Assembly (NCBI GenBank): GCA_936936565.1
Contig: CAKZIX010000121.1
Coordinates: 24,209 to 88,208, forward strand
Direction: 5' to 3'
DNA length: 64,000 bases
Source: an uncultured Nocardiaceae bacterium
Lineage (GTDB): Bacteria; Actinomycetota; Actinomycetes; Mycobacteriales; Mycobacteriaceae
The position numbers were made by a program, and so were the translations under genes. This document shows positions 32,857 through 42,222 of the stretch, piece by piece. Position 1 is the first letter of the stretch. The number at the start of each line of letters is the position of its first letter. The notes under the pieces are model-generated. The model was not told the origin of the DNA. It searched no databases and saw nothing but the letters and a program-made list of their open reading frames with translations.

Positions 32857-34425
32857 GTGGCGCAGGTTGCGGAGGCTCGGCTGCCGATCGTTGCCGTCGC
32901 GCTGGCCGGGCTCGGTGCGCTGGCGCTGTCGATCGCACCCATTCTGGGACTCGGGCCGCTCGCGCCTGCAGTAGTCGTCGCGGCGCTGGTGGCGCTCGCG
33001 GTCCCGATCGGCGCGGCCACTGGGCTACGTCGCGGCGCCGCCGACCTCGCGTGCGGGCTGCTTGCGGGCGCCGGGCCGATCGCGCTGGCTCTCGTCGCTT
33101 TCGACATCGATTTCCTGCGTAAGCCGATCGACGCGAACCGCTTCGAACTGCTGCGCCCGACCACCGCCGCGGATACCGCCGCGAGTGCCGCGGGCGCGGT
33201 CGCGCTCGCCGGGCATCTGCTGATCGTCGGGGCGGCCGGGGTCGCGTTCTTTGCGTTGCGGGCGCGCGCGGACGACGCCGGTCCGCTCGTCACGCGCGCC
33301 GCGCGGTGGTGGAGCGCGGCCATCGCAGTCGCTGCGGTGCTGACCGCCGCCGCCGTTTTCGCGGCGCCCTGGTCGACCGCGGATCCGGTTCTCGTGGTGC
33401 GCGCGGCGGTCGAGACGTCCGCGTTCGCGGCGACGGCCGGGCTGGCGGCCGCGCTGCTCCTCGTCGTGGCGGTCACCTTGACGTCGTCGGGATCGGCGGC
33501 ACCGATCGTGGGTGCCGCGCTGACGGTCTGCATGCTCACCGGTACGCGCGCGATGGCCGGTGTGGCGGACGCGGAGTTGGCGACGACCCGCGCCGGCGCT
33601 GTCGCGGCGCTGGCGCCGATCGGGCTCGCGGCGCTGGCGCTGGCGGTGCCGACGCGGCGCGCCGGCACGGTCCGGTCGGTGCGAACCGACCCACACCGGC
33701 TCGCCGGGGCGGCGGCACTGGTAACCGCGGCCCTTGCCGCGGCGGGTGCGCTGACTCCGGCGCTGTCGGTACCGCACGGCGTTGCGGTGCCGGACTTCAC
33801 CTCGGCCCGCGCCGTCCTGATCGCCGCCATTGTGCTTGCGGGTGCCGCCGTGTGGCTGTTGTTCTCCGAGTTCGCGGCGCCGGTGCGTCCGGCGCTCGGC
33901 CCTGTTCTGTGCGCGCTCGTCGCGTCGATGTGGGCCGTCGGGCAAGACGTCGCGGACGCGCTGCAGGCACCCGGCGTGTCGGCCGGCCTCGGTGCGGTGC
34001 TGCTCGGGATCGCGCTGTTCGCGGCCGCGGGCACCGGGCTGTGCATCTGGTTCGCCGGGTCGGCCGAGCGCGACGACGTCGACACCAGCGCCGACGCGGA
34101 ATTCCGGTGGGCCGTCGCGGGGCCGGCGCTGATCGCCGCGGTCGTCGCGAGCGCCGCGCTCGCGTCCGGGGTGTCGGGGCCACTGGACGGCTGGGGTCGA
34201 GCGGTGCTCGGAATCGGGCTGCTGGCCAGCGCGGTGGTGGCCGGCTGGGCCCGGCCCGAACGGGCTGTCGGGCTACTCGCCGGTAGCCTGATGGCGGTCC
34301 TGATTTTTGCGGTATCGCGCCTGGTCGTCGCAGGTTTCGGGGCACCCGTCTGGATGGCCGCGGCGGCGGTCGCCGGATACCTCGTCGGATATGTGAATTC
34401 CAGGCGAACGCGCCCGCCGGCGTGA
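32857..34425 (+). CDS. Polytopic membrane protein of unknown function
   Basis: 522 residues from GTG 32857, extremely rich in Ala, Val, Leu and Gly. About twelve or more hydrophobic segments are spaced along the chain, with a few charged loops (FDIDFLRKPIDANRFELLR, AERDDVDTSADAEFRWAV). No transporter signature could be recognised. The FDIDFLRKP loop between helices is a possible conserved functional site. It lies between the M23 peptidase and sucC, where M. tuberculosis has no such gene as far as I recall. CATAGGGT just before the start may be a -10 sequence of a leaderless message. Confidence 0.7.
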   Translation: MAQVAEARLPIVAVALAGLGALALSIAPILGLGPLAPAVVVAALVALAVPIGAATGLRRGAADLACGLLAGAGPIALALVAFDIDFLRKPIDANRFELLRPTTAADTAASAAGAVALAGHLLIVGAAGVAFFALRARADDAGPLVTRAARWWSAAIAVAAVLTAAAVFAAPWSTADPVLVVRAAVETSAFAATAGLAAALLLVVAVTLTSSGSAAPIVGAALTVCMLTGTRAMAGVADAELATTRAGAVAALAPIGLAALALAVPTRRAGTVRSVRTDPHRLAGAAALVTAALAAAGALTPALSVPHGVAVPDFTSARAVLIAAIVLAGAAVWLLFSEFAAPVRPALGPVLCALVASMWAVGQDVADALQAPGVSAGLGAVLLGIALFAAAGTGLCIWFAGSAERDDVDTSADAEFRWAVAGPALIAAVVASAALASGVSGPLDGWGRAVLGIGLLASAVVAGWARPERAVGLLAGSLMAVLIFAVSRLVVAGFGAPVWMAAAAVAGYLVGYVNSRRTRPPA

Positions 34426-34540
34426 ACTGGGCCACATACCATGTAGCCGGTCAATGCGGGCCTCGGCTGCAGGATTAAAGTCCGACGCGACCCGCTCCAA
34501 CCCTGCTTGCGGGTGTCAACGTAGACGAGACGGTGAATAC

Positions 34541-35710
34541 ATGGACCTCTTCGAATACCAGGCGAAAGAGCTGTACAACAAGCACGGCGTCCCTTCGTCG
34601 GCCGGCCGCGTGACCGACACCGCCGAGGGTGCCCGCCAGATCGCCGAGGAAATCGGCAAGCCTGTGATGATCAAGGCCCAGGTCAAGGTCGGCGGCCGCG
34701 GTAAGGCCGGCGGCGTGAAGTACGCGGCTACCCCCGAGGAAGCGTTCACGCACGCGCAGAACATTCTGGGCCTGGACATCAAGGGCCACATCGTCAAGCG
34801 CCTGCTGGTGGCCGAGGCGAAGGACATCGCCGAGGAGTACTACATCTCCTTCCTGCTGGACCGCGCGAACCGCAGCTACCTGGCCATGTGCTCGGTGGAG
34901 GGCGGCATGGAGATCGAGCAGGTCGCCGCCGAGAAGCCGGACCGCCTGGCCAAGGTCAACGTCGACGCGGTCAAGGGTGTCGACATCGCAGCCGCGCGCG
35001 CCATCGCCGAACAGGGCCACCTGCCCGCCGAGGTGCTCGACGCCGCCGCGGTCACGATCGCGAAGCTGTGGGAGGTCTTCACCGCCGAAGACGCCACCCT
35101 GGTCGAGGTGAACCCGCTGGTGCGCACGCCGGAGGGCGAAATCCTGGCGCTCGACGGCAAGATCACCCTCGACGGCAACGCCGAGTTCCGTCAGCCCGGC
35201 CATGCCGAGTTCGAGGACAAGGAAGCCACGGACCCGCTCGAGCTCAAGGCCAAGGAAAACGACCTCAACTACGTCAAGCTCGACGGTGCGGTCGGCATCA
35301 TCGGCAACGGTGCCGGTCTGGTCATGTCTACGCTCGACGTCGTCGCCTACGCGGGCGAGAAGCACGGCGGCGTGAAGCCGGCCAACTTCCTCGACATCGG
35401 CGGCGGCGCCTCCGCTGCCGTGATGGCCGCGGGTCTGGATGTCATCCTGGGCGACGCGCAGGTCAAGAGCGTGTTCGTCAACGTGTTCGGTGGCATCACC
35501 GCCTGTGACGAGGTCGCCAACGGCATCGTCAAGGCGCTCGAGATTCTGGGCGACGCCGCCACAAAGCCGCTGGTCGTGCGTCTCGACGGCAACAACGTCG
35601 ACGAGGGCCGCCGCATCCTCGCCGAGGCCAACCACCCGCTGGTCACCGAAGTCGGAACCATGGACGCCGCGGCCGACAAGGCTGCCGAACTGGCCGCTGC
35701 CGCCAAGTAA
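34541..35710 (+). CDS. sucC: Succinate-CoA ligase (ADP-forming), beta subunit
   Basis: 389 residues. With SucD it converts succinyl-CoA, ADP and phosphate to succinate, CoA and ATP in the TCA cycle. The N-terminus MDLFEYQAKELYNKHGVPSS opens the ATP-grasp domain. Further signs are KAQVKVGGRGKAGGVK, VEVNPLVRTPEG (metal site), GNGAGLVMSTLDVV and FLDIGGGASA. ATG 34541 fits the family length and follows a GAGACGG ribosome-like sequence. It lies 11 bp before sucD, so the pair is cotranscribed. Confidence 0.97.
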   Translation: MDLFEYQAKELYNKHGVPSSAGRVTDTAEGARQIAEEIGKPVMIKAQVKVGGRGKAGGVKYAATPEEAFTHAQNILGLDIKGHIVKRLLVAEAKDIAEEYYISFLLDRANRSYLAMCSVEGGMEIEQVAAEKPDRLAKVNVDAVKGVDIAAARAIAEQGHLPAEVLDAAAVTIAKLWEVFTAEDATLVEVNPLVRTPEGEILALDGKITLDGNAEFRQPGHAEFEDKEATDPLELKAKENDLNYVKLDGAVGIIGNGAGLVMSTLDVVAYAGEKHGGVKPANFLDIGGGASAAVMAAGLDVILGDAQVKSVFVNVFGGITACDEVANGIVKALEILGDAATKPLVVRLDGNNVDEGRRILAEANHPLVTEVGTMDAAADKAAELAAAAK

Positions 35711-35721
35711 AGAGGAACTTC

Positions 35722-36636
35722 ATGTCTATCTTTCTGAACAAAGACAGCAAGGTCATCGTCCAGGGCATCACCGGCGGCGAGGGCACCAAGCACACCGCGC
35801 GCATGCTGGCCGCGGGCACCAACATCGTCGGCGGCGTGAACGCGCGCAAGGCCGGCACCACCGTGGCGCACAAGGATGCCGGCGGCGCGGACGTCGAGTT
35901 GCCCGTGTTCGGCAGCGTTGCCGAGGCCATGGAAAAGACCGGCGCCGACGTTTCGGTCGTCTTCGTGCCGCCGAAGTTCGCCAAGGACGCCGTCATCGAG
36001 GCCATCGACGCCGAGATCGGCCTGCTCGTGGTCATCACCGAGGGCATCCCGGTGCAGGACAGCGCATACTTCTGGGCATACAACGTCGAGAAGGGTCAAA
36101 AGACCCGCATCATCGGCCCGAACTGCCCCGGCATCATCACCCCGGGCGAGGCGCTGGCGGGCATCACCCCGGCCAATATCACCGGCAAGGGCCCGATCGG
36201 CCTGGTGTCGAAGTCGGGCACGCTCACCTACCAGATGATGTTCGAGCTGTCGGACTTCGGCTTCTCCACCGCGATCGGCATCGGTGGCGACCCGATCATC
36301 GGCACCACCCACATCGACGCCATCGAGGCGTTCGAGGCGGACCCCGAGACCAAGCTGATCGTCATGATCGGTGAGATCGGTGGCGACGCCGAGGAGCGGG
36401 CCGCCGATTACATCAAGGCCAACGTGAGCAAGCCGGTCGTCGGCTACGTCGCCGGCTTCACCGCACCGGAGGGCAAGACCATGGGCCACGCGGGCGCGAT
36501 CGTGTCCGGCTCGTCGGGCACCGCCGCGGCCAAGAAGGACGCACTGGAGGCGGCCGGCGTGAAGGTCGGCAAGACGCCGTCGGAGACGGCCGCGCTGGCT
36601 CGCGAGATCCTGCAGAACGCCAGCGTCACCGCCTGA
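35722..36636 (+). CDS. sucD: Succinate-CoA ligase, alpha subunit
   Basis: 304 residues, the CoA-binding and phosphohistidine subunit of the TCA-cycle ligase. Motifs: QGITGGEGTKHTARMLAAGTNIVGGVN (CoA-binding Rossmann fold), RIIGPNCPGIITPGEA, GIGGDPIIGT, and the phosphorylated His in KTMGHAGAIVSG. ATG 35722 follows AAAGAGGAAC. The operon with sucC ends at a strong hairpin (36649-36680). Confidence 0.97.
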   Translation: MSIFLNKDSKVIVQGITGGEGTKHTARMLAAGTNIVGGVNARKAGTTVAHKDAGGADVELPVFGSVAEAMEKTGADVSVVFVPPKFAKDAVIEAIDAEIGLLVVITEGIPVQDSAYFWAYNVEKGQKTRIIGPNCPGIITPGEALAGITPANITGKGPIGLVSKSGTLTYQMMFELSDFGFSTAIGIGGDPIIGTTHIDAIEAFEADPETKLIVMIGEIGGDAEERAADYIKANVSKPVVGYVAGFTAPEGKTMGHAGAIVSGSSGTAAAKKDALEAAGVKVGKTPSETAALAREILQNASVTA

Positions 36637-36648
36637 CGCACACATCGA

Positions 36649-36680
36649 TCCGCACCCCGGGCTCCGGCCCGGGGTGCGGA
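36649..36680 (+). terminator. sucCD terminator
   Basis: Perfect 14-bp stem TCCGCACCCCGGGC / GCCCGGGGTGCGGA with a 4-nt loop, starting 12 bp after the sucD stop and followed by TTTCGTTT. Confidence 0.85.
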
Positions 36681-36859
36681 TTTCGTTTGCGGCGAAGGTG
36701 TTTGCGCATGGCGCCGGGCGGGTATGGAGGCAGGCGACCGAAAGGTCCATCCCTACCCGCGCCAGTGCGGTTCGCTCCGGCGCGGGTTCTCCGTGAGCGT
36801 TGCGCCCATGTGCAGTAGCGTCACCGATGGACTTGTAGACGAGACGGATAGGAGTGGAC

Positions 36860-37999
36860 ATGTCATACCCGACGGGGGGCTCCGGTTACACTGCGCAACC
36901 CCAGACGCCGTCGCAGGGCTCGGGCTACGGGGCACAGGCCTCCGGGTACGGCACCCCGGCGTCGTCGCAGGGCTCGGGCTACGGCACGCAGCCGCAGACG
37001 AGCGCGTCGGCGGGTTCGGAATCGCCCGCTGCGGCGCAGCCCGCGAACCTCGGGCCGATCCTGACGATCGCCGTCGCGGCACTGGGCGTGATCATCTTCC
37101 TGCTCGGCTTCACCCCGTTCTCCTCGTTCGATTCGCCCGCAGGTGGCTCGATCGACAGCAACTTCTTCGAGTCGATCGGATTCGCCTGGCTGATCCTGCC
37201 GCTGTTCGCCGCAACCTCGGCCGGCACCGCCCTGCTTTCCAAGAAGGATTCGGTCGGTCCGGCGGCAGCCGCCGCGGTCGCCGGTTTCCTCATTGCGCTG
37301 GTGGTGTCGTTCCAGGTCGGCGGCGAGTCCGGTTCGCTCGGCTGGGGCGGCTGGATCGTGCTGTTCCTGTCGTTCGTGCAGGCCATCGTCGCCGTCGGTG
37401 CCTTCCTGTTCGCCGCCGAGATCGTCAAGATGAGCCCGAAGGCGCCGCGTCCGGCGCAGTCCCAGCAGCAGTTCGCCGGGTACCAACAGGGTCAGTACGG
37501 CCAGGTGAACCAGACCGGCCAGCAGCAGGCCTACGGTCAGGGCACCGCGCAGGCGGCGGGTCAGGCCGCGGCGGGCAGCCAGGGCCGCCAGGGCGGGCAG
37601 GCTGCGCAGTCCTTCGGTCAGCAGCAGCCGTCCTACGGTCAGCAGGGCGGGTTCGGCCAGCAGTCCTCGTTCGGTCAGCAGCCGCAGCAGTCCTTCGGTC
37701 AGCAGCAGCCGTCCTACGGGCAGCAGCCGCAGCAGTCGCAGCCGACCTACGGCCGTCCCGAGCAGACGCAGTACGCGGGCTACCAGCAGCAGTCGGGCGG
37801 TCCGGGTGCCCCGTCGTCGATGGATGCGCCCACCACCCACTACGCCCCGCCGAGTGGGTCGGGTGCGCAGGGTTCGTCGCTGAACTTCGGCAACGAGCAG
37901 CAGCGCCCGGGCGCCGACGCGCAGCAGCGCCAGGGCGGCGACACGCCGCAGAACGCCTCGGACGCGACGCAGGCGTTCCGCCCCGGCGAAGAGCCGTAG
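36860..37999 (+). CDS. DUF5336 membrane protein with Gln-rich disordered tail (Rv0954-like)
   Basis: 379 residues from ATG 36860, preceded by GGAG. Three parts. First, an N-terminal Gly/Tyr/Ser/Gln-rich segment (SGYTAQPQTPSQGSGYG repeats). Second, four hydrophobic helices at about residues 65-195 (LTIAVAALGVIIFLLGF, GFAWLILPLFAATSAG, AAAVAGFLIALVVSF, WIVLFLSFVQAIVAVGAFLF). Third, a long Q/G/S/Y tail with repeated SFGQQQPSYGQQ. Rv0954 of M. tuberculosis has this layout and is linked to the divisome, so a cell-division or envelope-scaffold role is plausible. The tail has prion-like composition. Confidence 0.85.
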   Translation: MSYPTGGSGYTAQPQTPSQGSGYGAQASGYGTPASSQGSGYGTQPQTSASAGSESPAAAQPANLGPILTIAVAALGVIIFLLGFTPFSSFDSPAGGSIDSNFFESIGFAWLILPLFAATSAGTALLSKKDSVGPAAAAAVAGFLIALVVSFQVGGESGSLGWGGWIVLFLSFVQAIVAVGAFLFAAEIVKMSPKAPRPAQSQQQFAGYQQGQYGQVNQTGQQQAYGQGTAQAAGQAAAGSQGRQGGQAAQSFGQQQPSYGQQGGFGQQSSFGQQPQQSFGQQQPSYGQQPQQSQPTYGRPEQTQYAGYQQQSGGPGAPSSMDAPTTHYAPPSGSGAQGSSLNFGNEQQRPGADAQQRQGGDTPQNASDATQAFRPGEEP

Positions 38000-38020
38000 G
38001 CGCCGCGCCAGCATGACACC

Positions 38021-38056
38021 GTCGAGGGTGCCGAACGCGAGTTCGGCACCCTCGAC
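38021..38056 (+). terminator. Terminator after the DUF5336 gene
   Basis: Perfect 16-bp stem GTCGAGGGTGCCGAAC / GTTCGGCACCCTCGAC with loop GCGA, then TTCGCTTTT. One of the strongest hairpins in the window. Confidence 0.88.
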
Positions 38057-38174
38057 TTCGCTTTTGGTGCGGTGATCACGGCCGAAATGTCCTGGAATCT
38101 CCGGGTTTCGATCCTTCGGGCGTGATCACGATCGACCGTTGCTCGGCGCGCCTGCGCCGCTGTCGGAGGAGAAG

Positions 38175-39350
38175 ATGACACGCTCGACACCGATGACCGC
38201 GGTAGTAGATCGTCCGAGTGCGCGCCCGACGCTCACTCCGGAGCGCGCAAAGGTGCTGGCCGTCGTGGCTTTTCGTCCGGCCGGCTGCGCAGTTGCGCTG
38301 ACCGCCGCGGCAATTCTGGTCACCCTCGTCGCGGCGGGCAGCGATCTCACCGGCACCGCGGGTGCCATTGCGGCGGGCTGGCTTGCCCTGCATCAGGTTC
38401 CACTGACGATCGGCGGCGCCACGCTCGGGGCGCTGCCGTTGCTGCCGACCGCCGGGCTGCTGTGGTTCGTCGCGCGTGGTTGTGCCAAGGCCGCGAAAGA
38501 TGTTGCCACGCATCGAGAACGGTTGTGGATCGGGGCGGCGGCTGTCGGCGGCCCGTTCGTCGTCACCATCGTCGCGCTGGCCGTGATCGCCGATGCCTCG
38601 GAGGTGATTGCGCTGCAGCCGCCGAACACGCTCGCCGCGATCGCCTGGGTGCTGGGCTTGCAAGCGACGGCGGCTGGCCTGGGCGTGGCGTCCACGCTGT
38701 GGCGCGATGTCGAACTGCCGCACCTGCTTTCGGCGGCGCTGCCGATTGCCGGGCGGGCGCTGCTGCGACTGCTTGCGGCGGCGTGCGTGCTCACCCTGAT
38801 CTGCTTGCTCGCATCCTGGTCGGACGCCACGGCGGTGCTCACCGACGGCTTCGTCGGCGGGCTGAGTCTGGTGCTGCTGTCGCTGGCATACCTGCCCAAC
38901 GTGGTCGTCGGTGCGGGGGCAGTGCTCACCGGCGCCGGCGCCGAGATCGGTTCCGGCTCGGTCGGATTGTTCGGCGTGGTCGGCGGACCGGTGCCGGGTT
39001 TGCCGGTGCTCGCCGCGGTTCCGTCGGGACCGGCGGCGGCGTGGTGGCCGATCGGTCTGGTCGTGATCGCCGGGGTCGCCGTCGCGGCGGGCCGCGAATG
39101 TGCGCGCACCGGCGCGGACCGAGCCACCGGCTTCCAGGTCGCCGTAGTGACGGGAGTTCTTGTCGGGGTGGCGTTTTCGCTGCTGTGCTGGGTCGCGGGC
39201 GGACAGGTGGGCGAATTCGGGCGGATCGGTGCCGATGTCGCGTTCGCCGGATTGTTCGCGGCCGGCTGGACTGCGGCGATCGCCGCGGCGACCGTGCTTG
39301 TGCTGGGCGGACAGGCTCCCGCGGACGAGGCGGTCTCGAGCGCCGAGTAG
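38175..39350 (+). CDS. DUF6350/PerM-like cell-division membrane protein (Rv0955-like)
   Basis: 391 residues from ATG 38175 with GGAGGAG upstream. A short polar N-terminus is followed by about ten hydrophobic segments (from PAGCAVALTAAAILVTLVAAG to FAGLFAAGWTAAIAAATVLVLG). The place between an Rv0954-like gene and purN equals that of Rv0955 (PerM), a membrane protein needed for FtsB stability and chronic persistence in M. tuberculosis. The call rests on topology, length and gene order. The purN start is 12 bp downstream, so they may be cotranscribed. Confidence 0.8.
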   Translation: MTRSTPMTAVVDRPSARPTLTPERAKVLAVVAFRPAGCAVALTAAAILVTLVAAGSDLTGTAGAIAAGWLALHQVPLTIGGATLGALPLLPTAGLLWFVARGCAKAAKDVATHRERLWIGAAAVGGPFVVTIVALAVIADASEVIALQPPNTLAAIAWVLGLQATAAGLGVASTLWRDVELPHLLSAALPIAGRALLRLLAAACVLTLICLLASWSDATAVLTDGFVGGLSLVLLSLAYLPNVVVGAGAVLTGAGAEIGSGSVGLFGVVGGPVPGLPVLAAVPSGPAAAWWPIGLVVIAGVAVAAGRECARTGADRATGFQVAVVTGVLVGVAFSLLCWVAGGQVGEFGRIGADVAFAGLFAAGWTAAIAAATVLVLGGQAPADEAVSSAE

Positions 39351-39361
39351 GGTCTGTGGCC

Positions 39362-40018
39362 ATGCGCTTACCGCCCTCGGCACCCTCGCGGGTCGTCGTG
39401 TTGGCTTCCGGTGCTGGGACATTGCTGCGGTCGTTGATCGAGGCCACCCGCACCGAAGGGTTCCCCGCCCACATCGTCGCCGTCGGAACCGACCGGGCCT
39501 GTGCGGCGACGGTGCATGCCGAGGCCGCCGACATTCCGCATTTCCAGGTGTCGCTGCGTGATCACCCGGACCGTTCGGCGTGGGACGCCGCGCTCACCCA
39601 GACGGTCGCCGGCTACTTGCCCGATCTCGTGGTCACCGCCGGATTCATGAAGATTCTCGGCCCGGTGTTCCTGGACCGGTTCGGCGGGCGCGTCGTGAAC
39701 AGCCACCCCGCGCTGCTGCCGTCGTTTCCCGGCGCGCACGGTGTGGCCGAGGCGCTCGCGTACGGGGTGAAGATCACCGGCTGCACCGTGCATCTCGTCG
39801 ATTCCGGCGTGGACACCGGGCCGGTGCTGGCGCAGGAGGCCGTGGCCGTGCTGCCGAGCGACGACACGGCCACGCTGCACGAGCGAATCAAGGTCGTCGA
39901 GCGTCGGCTGCTGGCGGAAGTTGTTGCCGCCGTTGCGCTTCGAGGTGTTGTCTCCGACGGGCGCAAGGCCCGGATTCCCGAACTGGACGGGCAAAGCGAC
40001 GGGAGTGGAAATGAGTGA
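39362..40018 (+). CDS. purN: Phosphoribosylglycinamide formyltransferase
   Basis: 218 residues. Transfers a formyl group from 10-formyl-tetrahydrofolate to GAR, step 3 of purine synthesis. Motifs: RVVVLASGAGTLLRSLI (phosphate loop), catalytic Asn and His in VVNSHPALLPSFPGAHG, and the catalytic Asp in VHLVDSGVDTGPVLAQ. ATG 39362 (GTG 39356 possible). Its end overlaps the purH start by 8 bp, coupling two folate-dependent purine steps. Confidence 0.95.
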   Translation: MRLPPSAPSRVVVLASGAGTLLRSLIEATRTEGFPAHIVAVGTDRACAATVHAEAADIPHFQVSLRDHPDRSAWDAALTQTVAGYLPDLVVTAGFMKILGPVFLDRFGGRVVNSHPALLPSFPGAHGVAEALAYGVKITGCTVHLVDSGVDTGPVLAQEAVAVLPSDDTATLHERIKVVERRLLAEVVAAVALRGVVSDGRKARIPELDGQSDGSGNE

Positions 40019-41564
40019 CCGCAAGCCGCTGCGGCGGGCGCTGGTCAGCGTGTACGACAAGACGGGCCTGGTGGATCTGGCCCGCGGCTTGCACAGCGCT
40101 GGCGTGGAACTGGTGTCGACCGGCTCCACTGCCGCGACGATCTCCGGCGCCGGTATCCCGGTCACCCCCGTCGAGGCGCTGACCGGCTTCCCGGAAACCC
40201 TCGACGGACGGGTGAAGACGCTGCACCCGCGCGTGCACGCCGGCATCCTGGCCGACACGCGCAAGCAGGAGCATCTCGACCAACTCGCCGAACTCGACGT
40301 CGAGGCGTTCCAGCTCGTCGTGGTGAACCTCTATCCGTTCGTGCAGACGGTGGCCTCGGGCGCTGCGCCGGACGAGATCGTCGAGCAGATCGATATCGGC
40401 GGGCCGTCCATGGTGCGTGCCGCGGCCAAGAACCATCCGTCCGTCGCCGTCGTGGTAGATCCGGCCGGCTACGGCGAGGTACTGGCCGCCGCGGCGGCCG
40501 GCGGATTCACGCTGCAGCAACGAATCGATTTGGCCGCCAAGGCATTTCAGCACACCGCAAGCTACGACGTGGCGGTCGCGAGCTGGCTGACGAGCACCCG
40601 GGCCAGCAGCGATTCGAACTTCCCGGCGTGGCTCGGCGGCACCTGGACGCGCACCGCCACGTTGCGGTACGGCGAGAACCCGCACCAGGGCGCAGCGCTG
40701 TACGAGAGCAACGGCGGGGTGCCGGGGCTCGCGCAGGCGCAGCAGCTGCACGGCAAGGAGATGTCCTACAACAACTACACCGACGCCGACGCGGCCTGGC
40801 GCGCCGCCTACGACCATTCGGCGCCGGCGGTGGCAATCATCAAGCACGCCAACCCCTGTGGCATCGCCATCGCCGCCGACATCGCCGAGGCGCACCGCAA
40901 AGCCCATGCCTGCGACCCGGTTTCGGCCTACGGTGGGGTCATCGCCGCCAACCGCGAGGTCACCCTCGCGTTCGCCGAGCAGGTCGCCGACATCTTCACG
41001 GAGGTGATCGTCGCGCCGTCCTACGCCGACGGTGCCGTGGAAGTGTTGCGGCGCAAGAAGAACATTCGCGTGCTCGTCGCCGCGGCCCCGGTCCGCGCGG
41101 GCGCCGAGCTGCGGCCGATCTCCGGCGGTGCGCTGCTGCAGCAGCGCGACGTTCTCGACGCCGAGGGCGACAACCCGGCCGACTGGACGCTGGCGGCGGG
41201 CGAACCGGCCGACGCGCAGACCCTGTCGGACCTCGAATTCGCTTGGCGCGCTTGTCGGGCCGTGAAGTCCAACGCCATCCTGCTCGCCACCGACGGCGCT
41301 TCTGTCGGAGTCGGCATGGGTCAGGTGAATCGGGTCGACTCGTGCCGGTTGGCCGTGCAACGCGCCGGCGACCGGGCCAAGGGATCCGTTGCCGCCTCCG
41401 ACGCCTTCTTCCCGTTCCCCGACGGTCTGCAGGTGCTCATCGCCGGCGGCGTGAAAGCCGTGGTGCAGCCCGGCGGTTCGATCCGCGACTCGGACGTGAT
41501 CGAGGCGGCCCGCGAGGCCGGGGTCACGCTCTACCTAACGGGCAGCCGGCACTTCGCGCACTGA
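40011..41564 (+). CDS. purH: Bifunctional AICAR transformylase / IMP cyclohydrolase
   Basis: 517 residues, normal length. Performs the last two steps to IMP. The N-terminal MGS-like cyclohydrolase domain has VSVYDKTGLVDLARGL and LDGRVKTLHPRVHAGIL. The transformylase part has RYGENPHQGAALY, the catalytic Lys-His in IIKHANPCGIA and SDAFFPFPDGLQ; the protein ends TGSRHFAH. ATG 40011 lies inside the end of purN with GGGAGTGG upstream as ribosome site. Confidence 0.97.
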   Translation: MSDRKPLRRALVSVYDKTGLVDLARGLHSAGVELVSTGSTAATISGAGIPVTPVEALTGFPETLDGRVKTLHPRVHAGILADTRKQEHLDQLAELDVEAFQLVVVNLYPFVQTVASGAAPDEIVEQIDIGGPSMVRAAAKNHPSVAVVVDPAGYGEVLAAAAAGGFTLQQRIDLAAKAFQHTASYDVAVASWLTSTRASSDSNFPAWLGGTWTRTATLRYGENPHQGAALYESNGGVPGLAQAQQLHGKEMSYNNYTDADAAWRAAYDHSAPAVAIIKHANPCGIAIAADIAEAHRKAHACDPVSAYGGVIAANREVTLAFAEQVADIFTEVIVAPSYADGAVEVLRRKKNIRVLVAAAPVRAGAELRPISGGALLQQRDVLDAEGDNPADWTLAAGEPADAQTLSDLEFAWRACRAVKSNAILLATDGASVGVGMGQVNRVDSCRLAVQRAGDRAKGSVAASDAFFPFPDGLQVLIAGGVKAVVQPGGSIRDSDVIEAAREAGVTLYLTGSRHFAH

Positions 41565-41590
41565 CGTGTCGGCACGAGGCGGTCGAACGC

Positions 41591-42166
41591 TCAAGCAGGC
41601 TGGCGGGAGCGGCGGAACTTGCGCACCACGCGGTAGAGCACGTAGATCAGCAGGGCCAGCAGGATCGGGATCAGGACCGGCAGCACCAGGGCGATGAGGG
41701 CCGTGCAGAAGGCGATGACGTCTTCGATCACCGACAGCACCGGGTTGCCGAGGCCTCCGGTGGTGGCGGTGCTGGCCGCGCGGGTGCCCGTCTGGGCGGT
41801 GCTGAAGGCCAGGGCGGTGGGCGCGCCGACGATGACGCCCGCGATGGCGGCGGTGGACGGGTCGAGGTCGGCGAACACCGATCCCGCGGCGATGGCGCCG
41901 GCGATCGGTCCGGTGACGTTGCCGACGATCGACAGCACGTTGTCCACGTAGGGGATGAGGTCGGCGGCCAGCTCGATCACGGCCGCGATGGAGAGGGTGA
42001 TCAGCGCGGGGGTCGAGCCCACCCAGGAGAACGAGTCGTTCAGCGTGACCCCGAACAGCTCGAAATGTACTGCCGCACTGAGCATCAGCATGGGCAGGAA
42101 GGTACGGAAGCCGCTGGCGGCGGCGAGGCCGAGGCCGAGCAGGGCGGGCAGAACCCAGGTGTCCAT
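41591..42166 (-). CDS. DUF4126 membrane protein
   Basis: 191 residues. An N-terminal LPALLGLGLAAASGFRTFLPMLMLSAAVHF and four to five hydrophobic segments match DUF4126, a family of small integral membrane proteins of unknown role. A glycine/alanine-rich small-residue helix (VGNVTGPIAGAIAAGSVFADL) and a basic C-terminus (RVVRKFRRSRQ) fit an inner-membrane location with the tail inside. Convergent with purH (26 bp apart). Confidence 0.82.
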   Translation of the reverse strand: MDTWVLPALLGLGLAAASGFRTFLPMLMLSAAVHFELFGVTLNDSFSWVGSTPALITLSIAAVIELAADLIPYVDNVLSIVGNVTGPIAGAIAAGSVFADLDPSTAAIAGVIVGAPTALAFSTAQTGTRAASTATTGGLGNPVLSVIEDVIAFCTALIALVLPVLIPILLALLIYVLYRVVRKFRRSRQPA

Positions 42167-42222
42167 GCCGACAGTGTGCGGTATCGAGCGCCGTCAGCTC
42201 ACCGATGTGACAAGTTCCATCG

